Below, one piece after another: positions 1 through 10,287 of a stretch of 64,000 nt of DNA (position 1 is its first letter; each line of letters starts with the position of its first letter). Origin of the DNA: Sphingomonas sp. 28-66-16 (GTDB lineage: Bacteria > Pseudomonadota > Alphaproteobacteria > Sphingomonadales > Sphingomonadaceae). Made by a program: the position numbers and the translations under genes. Location: contig NCGF01000002.1 of NCBI GenBank assembly GCA_002281485.1, positions 62,001 to 126,000 of the forward strand, written 5' to 3'. Below the pieces are notes generated by a model. It was not told where the DNA came from, ran no database searches, and saw only the letters and a program-made list of their open reading frames with translations.

Positions 1-20
1 AACGCAGAGGGTATTGGCGC

Positions 21-824
21 GTGACAGGATTGATGACCGGAAAACGCGGTTTGATCATGGGGCTCGCCAATGATCGTTCGCTGGCATGGGGGATTGCGAA
101 AAAGCTGAGCGAGGCGGGGGCCGAGCTGGCCTTCAGCTATCAGGGCGAGGCGATGGAAAAGCGCGTGCGCCCACTCGCCGAGCAACTCGGCGTCGCCCGC
201 CTGTTCAATTGCGACGTGTCGGACATGGCGGCGCTCGACACGACCTTTGCCGAATTGGCCAAGCAGTGGCCGACGATCGATTTCGTCGTCCACGCGATCG
301 GCTTTTCCGACAAGAACGAGTTGCGCGGCGGCTATGTCGACACCAGCCTCGACAATTTCCTGATGACGATGAACATCAGCGTCTATTCGTTCGTGGCGGT
401 GGCAAAGCGCGCCAGCGCGATGATGCCGAACGGCGGCGCGCTGCTGACGCTCAGCTATTATGGCGCCGAAAAGGTCATTCCGCATTACAACGTGATGGGC
501 GTGGCCAAGGCGGCGCTGGAAACCAGCGTGCAGTATCTGAGCGTCGATCTGGGCCGCCTCAATATCCGCGTCAACGCGATCTCGGCGGGGCCGATCAAGA
601 CGCTGGCGGCCAGCGGCATCGGCGATTTCCGCCTGATCCTGAAGTGGAACGAATATAACTCGCCACTGAAGCGCAACGTGACGATCGAGGACGTCGGCGG
701 CTCGGCGCTCTACCTGCTCAGCGATCTGGCGAGCGGGGTGACGGGGGAGACGCACCATGTCGACGCGGGCTATAACGTCATCGGCATGAAGGCGGAGGAT
801 GCGCCGGATATCACGCTGGCATGA
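21..824 (+). CDS. fabI: Enoyl-[acyl-carrier-protein] reductase (NADH), FabI type
   Basis: Catalyses the last reduction of each fatty-acid elongation cycle (trans-2-enoyl-ACP to acyl-ACP) in the cytosol. The 267-residue protein is a divergent short-chain dehydrogenase of normal FabI length. The N-terminal nucleotide-binding segment is MGLANDRS (about residues 13-20), and the FabI catalytic pattern is visible: Tyr146/147, Tyr156 and Lys163 (Y-x6-K). The start is GTG at 21; an in-frame ATG at 33 is an alternative. The stop overlaps the aroC start by 4 bases (ATGA), so the two genes are probably translationally coupled. The assignment is secure; FabI is the target of triclosan-type inhibitors. 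Confidence 0.95.
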   Translation: MTGLMTGKRGLIMGLANDRSLAWGIAKKLSEAGAELAFSYQGEAMEKRVRPLAEQLGVARLFNCDVSDMAALDTTFAELAKQWPTIDFVVHAIGFSDKNELRGGYVDTSLDNFLMTMNISVYSFVAVAKRASAMMPNGGALLTLSYYGAEKVIPHYNVMGVAKAALETSVQYLSVDLGRLNIRVNAISAGPIKTLAASGIGDFRLILKWNEYNSPLKRNVTIEDVGGSALYLLSDLASGVTGETHHVDAGYNVIGMKAEDAPDITLA

Positions 825-1888
825 GCCACAACAGCTTCGGCCATCTGTTTCGCTTCACCACCTGGGGGGAGAGTCACGGCCCCGCCATCGGCGCGGTCGT
901 CGATGGCTGCCCGCCAGGGCTGGCGCTAAGCGAGGCGGATATCCAGCCTTTCCTCGACAAGCGCCGCCCGGGCACGTCCCGCTTCACGACGCAGCGGCAG
1001 GAGCCGGATGCGGTCCGCATCCTCTCCGGCGTATTTGAAGGCAAGACGACCGGTACACCGATCAGCCTGATGATCGAGAATGTCGACCAGCGATCGAAGG
1101 ATTATTCAGCCGTCGCCAAGGCCTATCGACCCGGCCATGCCGATTATGCCTATGACGCCAAATATGGTTTCCGCGATTATCGCGGCGGTGGGCGATCGTC
1201 CGCGCGCGAGACGGCGTCGCGGGTCGCGGCGGGTGCGGTTGCGCGGCTGGTGATCCCCGAGGTGCGGATCACTGCCTGGGTCGAGGCGATCGGCGGAGAC
1301 GCGATCGACCCTGCCAATTTCGACGCCACCGAGATCGACCGTAATCCGTTCTTCTGCCCCGATGCCGCCGCCGCCGCGCGTTGGGAAATGCTGGTTGACG
1401 CGGCGCGCAGGGCCGGCTCTTCGCTCGGTGCGGTGATTGCGTGCGAGGCGGTGGGCGTGCCGGCGGGCTGGGGGGCACCGCTCTACGCCAAGCTCGACGC
1501 CGATTTGGCGAGCGCGTGCATGAGCATCAACGCGGTCAAGGGCGTCGAAATCGGCGACGGCTTTGGCGCGGCGGCATTGCGCGGTGAGGACAATGCCGAT
1601 GCGATGCGCCCCGGCGACGATGGCCCGTTGTTCCTGGCCAACCATGCAGGCGGCATCGCCGGTGGTATTTCGACCGGCCAACCGGTCCGGCTACGCGTCG
1701 CGTTCAAGCCGACCAGTTCGATCCTGACCCCTGTCGAGACGGTCGACCGGGAGGGGAAGGCGACCGAGATCATGACCAAGGGCCGCCACGACCCCTGCGT
1801 CGGCATTCGCGGCGCGCCGGTCGTCGAGGCGATGGTCGCGCTGGTGCTCGCCGATCACAAGTTGCGGCATCGCGGCCAATGCGGTTGA
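821..1888 (+). CDS. aroC: Chorismate synthase
   Basis: Converts 5-enolpyruvylshikimate-3-phosphate to chorismate, the last step of the shikimate pathway, using reduced FMN. The 355-residue length fits the family. Signature stretches are GESHG at residues 16-20 and the [10 protein letters not shown] motif near 121-130. A late conserved segment (KGRHDPCVG) lies near the C terminus. The start overlaps the fabI stop (ATGA), which fixes the ATG at 821. The pairing with fabI looks like shared housekeeping transcription rather than a pathway link. Confidence 0.96.
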   Translation: MSHNSFGHLFRFTTWGESHGPAIGAVVDGCPPGLALSEADIQPFLDKRRPGTSRFTTQRQEPDAVRILSGVFEGKTTGTPISLMIENVDQRSKDYSAVAKAYRPGHADYAYDAKYGFRDYRGGGRSSARETASRVAAGAVARLVIPEVRITAWVEAIGGDAIDPANFDATEIDRNPFFCPDAAAAARWEMLVDAARRAGSSLGAVIACEAVGVPAGWGAPLYAKLDADLASACMSINAVKGVEIGDGFGAAALRGEDNADAMRPGDDGPLFLANHAGGIAGGISTGQPVRLRVAFKPTSSILTPVETVDREGKATEIMTKGRHDPCVGIRGAPVVEAMVALVLADHKLRHRGQCG

Positions 1889-1984
1889 TCGCATTTCCGC
1901 CCCAGTAGCGCGCCGAACTGCCCGAGGGAAAGGACAAGCGCTGGCAGGGAGGGCTGAACCAACGCGCCGCCGTCTCGTTGGGTT

Positions 1985-2020
1985 TTCACAATTTGCCGCG
2001 CTTTTTGCGGCAGTTGTGAA
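1985..2020 (+). promoter_or_regulatory. Long hairpin directly abutting the Shine-Dalgarno of the next gene
   Basis: The left arm (1985-1999) and right arm (2007-2020) are nearly perfect inverted repeats: TTCACAA pairs with TTGTGAA, and TGCCGC pairs with GCGGCA, with one bulge or mismatch, around a T-rich loop. The right arm ends exactly at the GGAG (2021-2024) of the following small gene. No run of T follows, so it does not look like a simple terminator. A role in mRNA stability or translation control is inference. Confidence 0.5.
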
Positions 2021-2028
2021 GGAGTAGG

Positions 2029-2334
2029 ATGATGCGTATTCAGCCCGTGATCGCCATTATTGCGCTATCCGCCAGCACGGCGGCATTTGCCCAGACCACC
2101 AAACCCCATAAGCCCAAAAAGCCCGATACCATGGCACCAGCGCCGTCGGGTCAGACACCACGCTCGACTGATCCGATGATGCCCCCCCCGATCCCGACAC
2201 CGACCCCCACTCCGACGCCCGAGCCGTCCGACACGATGATGCCGGACAGCACCACGCCGCTGCCCAGCGATCCCGCTCCCGGGTCAGCGGCTTCGCCGGC
2301 ATCCGGGACGGACACGATGCCGCCCAAGAACTGA
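2029..2334 (+). CDS. Small secreted Pro/Thr/Met-rich protein, unknown function
   Basis: A 101-residue protein not recognised as a known family. Residues 1-22 form a typical signal peptide ending AAFAQ, so export to the periplasm is likely. The rest is low-complexity: a Lys/Pro stretch (KPHKPKKP) followed by PTPTPTPTPEP and MMP repeats, probably unstructured. Two ATG codons (2029 and 2032) are possible starts; GGAG at 2021-2024 fits the second slightly better. The gene faces purA tail to tail. The hairpin just upstream is its most striking feature. Confidence 0.7.
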   Translation: MMRIQPVIAIIALSASTAAFAQTTKPHKPKKPDTMAPAPSGQTPRSTDPMMPPPIPTPTPTPTPEPSDTMMPDSTTPLPSDPAPGSAASPASGTDTMPPKN

Positions 2335-2363
2335 CGCCGGGCAGAGGACGCGCGATGCGATCC

Positions 2364-3653
<1,290 letters not shown>

Positions 3654-3696
3654 GCAACGTTCCTCTACGTAGGCACGCATGGTGCCTTCAATGCCC

Positions 3697-3784
3697 GTCA
3701 TGCTGAAAGTGTTTCAGCATCCACCGCGCCGCCCGGACCGCCGCGCGCGGTGCGCGGTGCACCCTGAAACAAGTTCAGGGTGAC
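3697..3784. repeat. Composite REP-like palindromic element between hisZ and purA
   Basis: Two hairpins lie about 40 bases apart. The first, 3700-3720, is ATGCTGAAA-GTG-TTTCAGCAT. The second, 3760-3782, has arms CACCCTGAA and TTCAGGGTG. The GC-rich stretch between them is alternating CG/GC. Such CCCTGAA..TTCAGGG units are typical dispersed intergenic repeats of sphingomonads (from general knowledge, not checked here). The position inside a probable transcription unit suggests mRNA processing or attenuation, which is inference. Confidence 0.6.
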
Positions 3785-3809
3785 GGGGGTGCGGAGTGAC
3801 GGGCGCGTG

Positions 3810-4916
3810 TTAAAGCGGCGTTGGTCCGCCTGCCATTAAAATATGCGTGCACAGTTGCGCCTCGGGCGTGTCGCCATCGTCGAGCGCCGCCACCGTCACC
3901 CAGCCCTCGCCGCGCATCTCCGCCGCCAGCGCGGGGTCGGCACCGACGGGCACGAACAACCGCCGCCGCTCAATCGGCGCGAGGCCCCCATCGACGATCG
4001 CGTCGGCATAGAGTGAGAAACCGATCGCTGGTTCCTCCGTACCATCCTCGTGCATGACGGTGTAACTGCCGCCGCGCCCAATTTCACCGCGCACGCCGCC
4101 TGCGAAGATCGAAAAGCCGATCCAGCTCTGATATTCGAAACCATGGCGCTCGGTCGGGTCGAGGGTCAGCGCGACCTTGCCCTTCAGGCTCTGCGCGATC
4201 GCCCAGAGACCGTCGAGGCGCGAGGTCAGTTTCCCGCCGGTTGCGAACGCGCAGAGCCGGTCATGCGCCGCCTCGAACGGCCCCGCTGCCTCGATCAGCG
4301 GCAGATAGGCGGGCGCGAGGGCGGCCACGGCACCGGCATCCTTGGCGTCGAGCCGGTCCTTCAGCGTCTCGATCTGGTCGGCCGCGACCGGGAAGGGCCC
4401 CGCGGCCAGAATATCGACGAGGTCGGGCAGGGTGAAGTCGATCGAGATGTCCGCGACCCCCGCCGCCGCCAGCGCCTCGACCGCGACACCGACGATTTCC
4501 GTTGCCGCTGCCACGCTGTCGAGCCCGATCAGTTCGCAGCCCATCTGGCGCTGCTCGCGGTCGGGGGCGAGTTCGGAGGCACGCAGCTTTACCACCGGCC
4601 CGGTATAGCTCAGCCGCACCGGGCGCGGGTGATGCGCCATGCGGGTGGCGGCGATCCGCCCGACCTGCGCGGTGATGTCGGGCCGGATCGCCAGGGTGCG
4701 CTGCGACACCGGATCGACATAGCGCACCGCGTCGATCGTGCGCGATGCCTTCAGCCGCTGGGCGAGCCCTTCGAAGAATTCGACCAGCGGCGGATCGATC
4801 CGCTCATAGCCATGCGCAAACGCGGCTTCCATCACGCGTGCCTCCAGCCGCGCCGCGACATCGGCGAAGGGCGGGAGGCGATCGTGAAAGCCTTCGGGGA
4901 GGAGGGAGAGCGTCAT
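3810..4916 (-). CDS. hisZ: ATP phosphoribosyltransferase regulatory subunit (HisZ)
   Basis: A class II histidyl-tRNA-synthetase-like protein without synthetase activity that forms a complex with short-form HisG in the first step of histidine synthesis. The 368-residue protein starts with LLPEGFHDRLPP and carries the class II-like core (ERIDPPLVEFFE near 38-49; RPDITAQVGRIAATR near 97-111; a C-terminal GRGGSY segment). It is too short and lacks the anticodon-binding domain of a true HisS. It begins 18 bases after the serA stop, so it probably belongs to the serC-serA-hisZ-purA series. hisG itself is not in the window. Confidence 0.88.
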   Translation of the reverse strand: MTLSLLPEGFHDRLPPFADVAARLEARVMEAAFAHGYERIDPPLVEFFEGLAQRLKASRTIDAVRYVDPVSQRTLAIRPDITAQVGRIAATRMAHHPRPVRLSYTGPVVKLRASELAPDREQRQMGCELIGLDSVAAATEIVGVAVEALAAAGVADISIDFTLPDLVDILAAGPFPVAADQIETLKDRLDAKDAGAVAALAPAYLPLIEAAGPFEAAHDRLCAFATGGKLTSRLDGLWAIAQSLKGKVALTLDPTERHGFEYQSWIGFSIFAGGVRGEIGRGGSYTVMHEDGTEEPAIGFSLYADAIVDGGLAPIERRRLFVPVGADPALAAEMRGEGWVTVAALDDGDTPEAQLCTHILMAGGPTPL

Positions 4917-4934
4917 GCCTGCCCCTTAGCCATG

Positions 4935-6512
4935 TCAGAAGCTCAATCCCATCACCGTTTTCACCCCCGGCAGGGCGCGGACATGGGCGATCAACTCGGG
5001 CGTCACCGCTTCGTCGACCGAGAGCAGCACGATCGCCTCGCCGCCCGCCGATCGGCGGCCGAGGTGGAAGGTGCCGATGTTGACGCCCGATTCGCCGAGC
5101 GCGGTGCCGAGCCGCCCGATGAAGCCGGGCGCATCCTCGTTGACGACATAGAGCATGTGCCCGGCGAGATCGGCCTCGACCTTGATGCCGAACAGCTCGA
5201 CCAGCCTCGGCGCGGCATCGCCGAACAAGGTGCCGGCGACCGATTTGTCGCCCTGTTCGGTCTTCACCGTCACGCGAACCAGGGTGTGATAGTCGCCCTC
5301 GCGGTCATGCCGGATTTCGCGGACGTCGATGCCGCGTTCCTTGGCAAGATATGGCGCGTTGACCATGTTCACGATGTCCGAATGGACGCGCATCATCCCC
5401 GCCAGCACGGCGCTGGTGATCGGCTTTTGGTTGAGCTGCGCGGCGGCTCCTTCGACCTCGACCGAGATGCCCGACAGCGCGCCATGGGCGAGCTGCCCGA
5501 CCAGCGAGCCGAGCTTTTCGGCGAGCGCCATGTACGGCTTCAGCTTGGGTGCTTCCTCGGCCGACAGCGACGGCACGTTGAGCGCATTGGTGATGCCGCC
5601 GGTGACGAGGAAATCGGCCATCTGCTCGGCAACCTGCAGCGCGACGTTCACCTGCGCCTCGGTAGTGGACGCGCCCAGATGCGGGGTGGAGACAAAGCCC
5701 GGCGTGCCGAACAGCGGCGACTCCTTGGCGGGCTCGGTCTGGAACACGTCGAGCGCCGCACCCGCGATGTGCCCCGAATCGAGGCCGGCTTTCAGGGCCG
5801 CTTCATCGATCAGCCCACCGCGTGCGCAGTTGATGATCCGCACCCCCTGCTTGGTCTTGGCGAGGTTTTCCGCCGACAGGATGTTGCGGGTCTGGTCGGT
5901 CAGCGGGGTGTGCAGCGTGATGAAATCGGCGCGCGCGAGCAGATCATCGAGCGCCACCTTTTCGACGCCCATTTCGAGCGCGCGTTCGGGGGTGAGGAAG
6001 GGATCATAGGCGATCACCTTCATCTTCAGGCCCAGCGCGCGGTCGGCGACGATCGAGCCGATATTGCCCGCGCCGATCAGGCCGAGCGTCTTCGATGTCA
6101 GTTCGACGCCCATGAAGCGGTTCTTTTCCCACTTGCCGGCCTGGGTGCTCGCATCGGCTTCGGGCAATTGCCGGGCCAGCGCGAACATCAGCGCGATCGC
6201 GTGTTCGGCGGTGGTGATCGAATTGCCGAACGGGGTGTTCATGACGACCACGCCCTTGGCCGACGCCGCCGGGATGTCGACATTGTCGACGCCGATGCCC
6301 GCGCGGCCGATGACTTTCAGGTTCGTGGCATGCTCCAGGATCGCCTTGGTCACCTTGGTCGAGCTGCGGATCGCCAGGCCGTCATATTGGCCGATAATCG
6401 CCATCAGCTCTTCGGGCGTCTTGCCGGTGATTTCGTCGACCTCGACCCCGCGGGCGCGGAAGATGGCGGCGGCGTTTGGGTCCATTTTGTCGGAGATGAG
6501 GACTTTGGGCAT
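4935..6512 (-). CDS. serA: D-3-phosphoglycerate dehydrogenase
   Basis: Oxidises 3-phosphoglycerate to 3-phosphohydroxypyruvate, the entry step of serine synthesis. The 525 residues show the long form: a catalytic domain, an NAD-binding Rossmann motif (GAGNIG, 147-152), the active-site residues Arg231, Glu260 and His278 typical of D-2-hydroxyacid dehydrogenases, an intervening domain (about 320-450) and a C-terminal ACT domain (about 455-525) likely for allosteric serine sensing. A RBS (AAGGAT) precedes the ATG. It follows serC, the next enzyme of the pathway, on the same strand. Confidence 0.96.
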   Translation of the reverse strand: MPKVLISDKMDPNAAAIFRARGVEVDEITGKTPEELMAIIGQYDGLAIRSSTKVTKAILEHATNLKVIGRAGIGVDNVDIPAASAKGVVVMNTPFGNSITTAEHAIALMFALARQLPEADASTQAGKWEKNRFMGVELTSKTLGLIGAGNIGSIVADRALGLKMKVIAYDPFLTPERALEMGVEKVALDDLLARADFITLHTPLTDQTRNILSAENLAKTKQGVRIINCARGGLIDEAALKAGLDSGHIAGAALDVFQTEPAKESPLFGTPGFVSTPHLGASTTEAQVNVALQVAEQMADFLVTGGITNALNVPSLSAEEAPKLKPYMALAEKLGSLVGQLAHGALSGISVEVEGAAAQLNQKPITSAVLAGMMRVHSDIVNMVNAPYLAKERGIDVREIRHDREGDYHTLVRVTVKTEQGDKSVAGTLFGDAAPRLVELFGIKVEADLAGHMLYVVNEDAPGFIGRLGTALGESGVNIGTFHLGRRSAGGEAIVLLSVDEAVTPELIAHVRALPGVKTVMGLSF

Positions 6513-6535
6513 GTTACGAATCCTTTGCGAAGATC

Positions 6536-6615
6536 GTCACCCCAGCGAAAGCTGGGGTCTCGCGCCACGAACGGCGCGCTTGGGAGAGGGAGGCCCCAGC
6601 TTTCGCTGGGGCGAC
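6536..6615. repeat. REP-like inverted pair of hairpins between serC and serA
   Basis: Two copies of one hairpin face each other: CCCCAGC-GAAA-GCTGGGG (core 6539-6558) and its inverse CCCCAGC-TTTC-GCTGGGG (core 6593-6612). A small CGCGCC/GGCGCG stem (6561-6578) lies in the middle. The unit is an about 80-base imperfect palindrome resembling a bacterial interspersed mosaic element. It separates two genes that would otherwise be co-transcribed. Confidence 0.65.
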
Positions 6616-6619
6616 GCGC

Positions 6620-7786
6620 TTAATTGGAGGCTTTCGCCGTCGCATAGGCCCAGTCGAGCCAGGGCCCGAGCGCCTCGATGTCGGCGGCGTCGACGGTCGC
6701 GCCGCACCAGATGCGCAGGCCGGGCGGGGCATCGCGATAGCCCGCCACGTCATAGGCCGCGCCTTCCTTTTCGAGCGCGCCCGCCATCTTCTTGATGAAG
6801 GCCTCGTCCGACCCAGCCACCGTCAGGCAGACGCTGGTCTTCGAGCGCGACGCCGGATCGGCGGCGAGGTGGCCGAGCCAGTCGCGGCCGGCGACGATCG
6901 TGTCGAGCGCGGCGGCGTTGGCAGCCGACCGGGCGATCAGGCCGTCGAGCCCACCAAGACCGTCCGCCCATTCGAGCGCGAAGATGACGTCCTCGACCGC
7001 GAGCATCGACGGGGTGTTGATCGTCTCGCCCTTGAAGACGCCCTCGGCGAGCGTGCCCTTCGACACGATCCGGAAAATCTTGGGGAGCGGCCAGGCGGGG
7101 GTATAAGTTTCCAGCCGCTCGACCGCGCGTGGCCCGAGGATGATCACGCCGTGCGCGCCTTCGCCGCCGAGCACCTTCTGCCAGGAAAAGGTCGTCACAT
7201 CGAGCTTGTCCCACGGCATGTCATAGGCGAACACGGCCGAGGTCGCGTCGTTGAAGCTCAGGCCCTCGCGGTCATCGGCGATCCAGTCGCCGTTCGGCAC
7301 GCGCACGCCGCTGGTGGTGCCGTTCCAGGTGAAGAGAACGTCGTTCGACCAGTCGACCGCGCCCAGATCGGGCAAGTGCCCATAATCGGCGCGGAGCACG
7401 GTGGGGTCGAGCTTCAGCTGCTTGACGGCGTCGGTCACCCAGCCTTCGCCGAAGCTTTCCCAGGCGAGCGTGGTGACGGGCCGGGCGCCCAGCATCGTCC
7501 ACATCGCCATCTCATAGGCGCCGGTGTCGGAGGCGGGCACGATGCCGATGCGGTGCGTGTCTGGCACCTTCAGAATTTTGCGGATCAGGTCGATCGCATC
7601 CTGCAGCCGCGCCTTGCCGATCTTCGAGCGGTGCGAGCGGCCGAGCGAGTCGGTTGCGAGCTTGGCGGCGTCCCAGCCGGGCGGCTTGGCGCAAGGGCCC
7701 GACGAGAAAAACGGACGGGCGGGTTTGGTGGTGGGTTTGGTCGGTGCAGACGCAATGGTTGCGTCAAGCGCAGTCGTATCAGTCAT
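6620..7786 (-). CDS. serC: Phosphoserine aminotransferase
   Basis: Transfers an amino group from glutamate to 3-phosphohydroxypyruvate, giving phosphoserine; PLP enzyme. The ATG at 7786 has a good RBS (AAGGAG) and leaves a 388-residue protein; a longer frame to 7870 adds residues with no family similarity. The active-site lysine is in [13 protein letters not shown] (Lys204). The form is the alphaproteobacterial/archaeal type ([12 protein letters not shown] at 28-39), not the E. coli type. It is the first gene of the serC-serA-hisZ-purA series. Confidence 0.94.
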   Translation of the reverse strand: MTDTTALDATIASAPTKPTTKPARPFFSSGPCAKPPGWDAAKLATDSLGRSHRSKIGKARLQDAIDLIRKILKVPDTHRIGIVPASDTGAYEMAMWTMLGARPVTTLAWESFGEGWVTDAVKQLKLDPTVLRADYGHLPDLGAVDWSNDVLFTWNGTTSGVRVPNGDWIADDREGLSFNDATSAVFAYDMPWDKLDVTTFSWQKVLGGEGAHGVIILGPRAVERLETYTPAWPLPKIFRIVSKGTLAEGVFKGETINTPSMLAVEDVIFALEWADGLGGLDGLIARSAANAAALDTIVAGRDWLGHLAADPASRSKTSVCLTVAGSDEAFIKKMAGALEKEGAAYDVAGYRDAPPGLRIWCGATVDAADIEALGPWLDWAYATAKASN

Positions 7787-7934
7787 ATAGTCTCTCCTTA
7801 CAGAGAGCACGCGCGGCGTTGGGACCGCGTGGCCCGTCGACGGCCCTATAGATGGCGGCTCGCCTGTCAAGCACGCTGTTGCCCTCGCCCCGCCGGTAGC
7901 GCCGCGTTAACCATGGCCGCCTAGGGTCGTTGGG

Positions 7935-8603
7935 GTGAGACATCGCTTCACCTTGCTGGTCATGATCCTGCTCGCCGGCTGTTCGTCGGGCAGTCGGGAC
8001 GATCGCGCGCCGCCGCCACGGCCGACGGCGGGCGCGCCGGTGACGGTGCCGATTCCCGATCGACGCGAGACCGAGGCGTGCTTTGCCGATTTGCGGCGTG
8101 CCGATGTCCGCTTCACGCCGTTGCCCGATCAGAATTTCGGCACCGGTTGCAGCGCGATCGGATCGGTGACGTTGCTCGACATCGGCGTGCCGGTGACCAA
8201 TTTGAAGAGCATGCGGTGCGGGCTGGCGCGCAGCTTCGTCGGCTGGGTGCGCTTCGGCGTCGCGCCGGCCGCGCGGCAGATTCTCGGGAGCGATCTCGTC
8301 AAGATCGAGAGTTTCGGCAGTTATGCCTGCCGCAATGTCATCGGCAATGCCTATTCGGCTGCCATCCGATCGGGCCACGCGATCTCGAATGCGGTCGACA
8401 TTGCCGCGTTCGTCCTCGCCGATGGCCGCCGGATCACGGTCGAAAAGGGGTGGCGTTCGCCCGATCGCCGCGAGCGCGATTTCCTCAAGACGATCCACAA
8501 TTCGGCGTGCAAGCGCTTCGGCACGGTGCTCAGCCCCGATTACAACGCGGCGCATCATAACCACATCCATCTCGAGGACGATCGCGCGGGCTTCTGCCGC
8601 TGA
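7935..8603 (+). CDS. Extensin-like domain lipoprotein (M15-like metallopeptidase fold)
   Basis: A 222-residue protein with a lipoprotein signal (LLAGC, Cys16) and the extensin-like C-terminal domain common in Alphaproteobacteria. Putative zinc ligands sit in SGHAISNAVDI (His148, Asp155) and in the terminal HHNHIH (207-212), as in D-Ala-D-Ala carboxypeptidase-like folds. A cell-envelope or peptidoglycan role is likely but the substrate is unknown. The start is GTG at 7935. It is divergent from serC and is followed 44 bases later by the LOG-family gene. Confidence 0.82.
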   Translation: MRHRFTLLVMILLAGCSSGSRDDRAPPPRPTAGAPVTVPIPDRRETEACFADLRRADVRFTPLPDQNFGTGCSAIGSVTLLDIGVPVTNLKSMRCGLARSFVGWVRFGVAPAARQILGSDLVKIESFGSYACRNVIGNAYSAAIRSGHAISNAVDIAAFVLADGRRITVEKGWRSPDRRERDFLKTIHNSACKRFGTVLSPDYNAAHHNHIHLEDDRAGFCR

Positions 8604-8647
8604 CGAAAGCGATTCATTCCCGCGAACGATTGCGCTAGGGCGCCTTG

Positions 8648-9538
8648 ATGACAGACCCCAAAGTGCCCGCTCGCGTGTTTGCCCGCGCCTCCGAAGACGC
8701 CGAGACCGCGAAGGCGCAGATCTCGACCCCGCAAACCGAACACCCCGCTTATCGGCTCGCGTTCCAGGACATGGACTTCCTGCTCCGCGAAGATCTGCGC
8801 CCGGTGCGCTTCCAGCTCGAACTGCTCAAGCCCGAGCTGATCTTTCAGGAGGCCGGGATCGCCTCGACCTTCGTCTTCTACGGCTCGGCGCGCATTCCAG
8901 AGCCCGCCAAGGCCGAAACGCTCCTCGCGCTGGCGCAGGGCGAGGAGGCGCAGACGATCGCGCGCAATCTCATCGCCAAATCACGGTATTACGACGTCGC
9001 GCGCCAGCTTGCCCGGCTCGCCAGCGGTTGCCCGCGCGACGACGACGGCAAGCGGCAGTTCGTCGTCTGTTCGGGCGGTGGGCCGTCGATCATGGAGGCA
9101 GCGAATCGCGGCGCGGCCGATGTCGGCGCCGAATCGGTCGGGCTCAACATCGTGTTGCCGCACGAGCAGGCGCCCAACCTGTATGTGACCCCAGGGCTTA
9201 GCATGCAGTTTCACTATTTTGCGCTGCGGAAGATGCATTTTCTGCTGCATGCGCGCGCGCTTGCCGCGTTTCCCGGCGGATTCGGCACCTTCGACGAGCT
9301 GTTCGAACTGTTGACGCTGATCCAGACCGGCAAGATCGAGCCGATTCCGGTGCTGTTGTTCGGGCGCGACTTCTGGAATCGCGTCGTCAATTTCGAGGCG
9401 CTGGTCGAGGAGGGCGTGATCTCGCGCCGCGATCTCGGCATCTTCACCTTCGTCGAGACCGCCGACGAAGCCTGGCAGGTGGTTCGCGACTTTTACGCCG
9501 ATCGGCCGGACGTGGCTCCGATGTGCCCGCCCGACTGA
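8648..9538 (+). CDS. LOG-family protein (putative cytokinin riboside 5'-monophosphate phosphoribohydrolase, TIGR00730-like)
   Basis: The 296-residue protein carries both hallmarks of the lysine-decarboxylase-like/LOG fold: GGGPSIMEA (143-151) and PGGFGTFDE (209-217). Family members hydrolyse nucleoside 5'-monophosphates to a base plus ribose-5-phosphate; the older 'lysine decarboxylase' label is a mis-annotation. A leading segment of about 70 residues is longer than in short LOG proteins. I chose the ATG at 8648 over the TTG immediately before it. The gene is convergent with the cytochrome c gene. Confidence 0.85.
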   Translation: MTDPKVPARVFARASEDAETAKAQISTPQTEHPAYRLAFQDMDFLLREDLRPVRFQLELLKPELIFQEAGIASTFVFYGSARIPEPAKAETLLALAQGEEAQTIARNLIAKSRYYDVARQLARLASGCPRDDDGKRQFVVCSGGGPSIMEAANRGAADVGAESVGLNIVLPHEQAPNLYVTPGLSMQFHYFALRKMHFLLHARALAAFPGGFGTFDELFELLTLIQTGKIEPIPVLLFGRDFWNRVVNFEALVEEGVISRRDLGIFTFVETADEAWQVVRDFYADRPDVAPMCPPD

Positions 9539-9556
9539 CCGAGTCGTTCGAGCGGT

Positions 9557-10180
9557 TTACTTCGCCGGCGCAGCGTCGGCGGCGTTGGCCGCGGCGGCGG
9601 CATTGTCGGCCGCCGGTGCATCGGCTGGGGCGGTCTCGGCGGGGGCCGCCGGCAGCGGCAGGTTGGAGCCCTGGCTGTTGAGATAGACGATGACGTTGGC
9701 ACGGTCCTCGGCACTGGCAAGCCCGGCGAAGGTCATCTTGGTGCCCTCAGCGAATTTGCGCGGCGATTTCAGCCAGTCGTTGAGGTTGGAGAAGGTCCAT
9801 TTCTGGCCCGCGCCCTTGGTCTTCAGCGCGTCCGAAAAGGCATAGCCGCCCTTGCCGGCGGCGATCTCCTCGCCGACGGTTGCCCACAAATTGGGGCCGA
9901 TGCCGTTGGCGCCGCCCTGGGCGATGCTGTGGCAGGCGGTGCACTTCTTGAACACGTCGGCGCCCTTCGAAACGTCTGCCGAGGCGAGCAGCACCTCGAT
10001 CGGCTTGTCGGGCGCGGCTGCTTCCGCGCCGCCGCCGGCCTCGACGACCCCTTCGATCGGATAGCCCATTTTTTCCGGACGTTCGGTGTGGAAAAATTTG
10101 CCGCTGACGATGCCGAGCCCGAGCGCAACGAATAGGGCGGCGAGAATCCAGCCAGCGATCGTGTTCGTCCGAATGTCCAT
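9557..10180 (-). CDS. Membrane-anchored c-type cytochrome
   Basis: A 207-residue class I cytochrome c: an uncleaved N-terminal transmembrane helix (about 8-26), one haem site C80-T-A-C-H84, and a likely axial Met149 (GTKMTF). A long Ala/Pro-rich tail follows (about 177-207). It resembles the CycM-like or soluble cytochrome c552/c2 type that carries electrons from the bc1 complex to a terminal oxidase at the periplasmic face. It is divergent from pheA with about 107 bases between the starts. Confidence 0.88.
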   Translation of the reverse strand: MDIRTNTIAGWILAALFVALGLGIVSGKFFHTERPEKMGYPIEGVVEAGGGAEAAAPDKPIEVLLASADVSKGADVFKKCTACHSIAQGGANGIGPNLWATVGEEIAAGKGGYAFSDALKTKGAGQKWTFSNLNDWLKSPRKFAEGTKMTFAGLASAEDRANVIVYLNSQGSNLPLPAAPAETAPADAPAADNAAAAANAADAAPAK

Positions 10181-10287
10181 TTTGGGATAATGCCTCTTTG
10201 CTTAAGTGCGCCCCCTTTAGTTTCGCAACTGCGGCATCGCAAGCAGCGCTTGCCCGGGCAGGGTCGCGCCGATAAGCGCACGCCTCG

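Noticed and set aside
4050-6623. A stop-free frame of 857 codons antisense to hisZ and serA
   Set aside because: Both genes on the other strand are secure; the antisense product has no recognisable domain.
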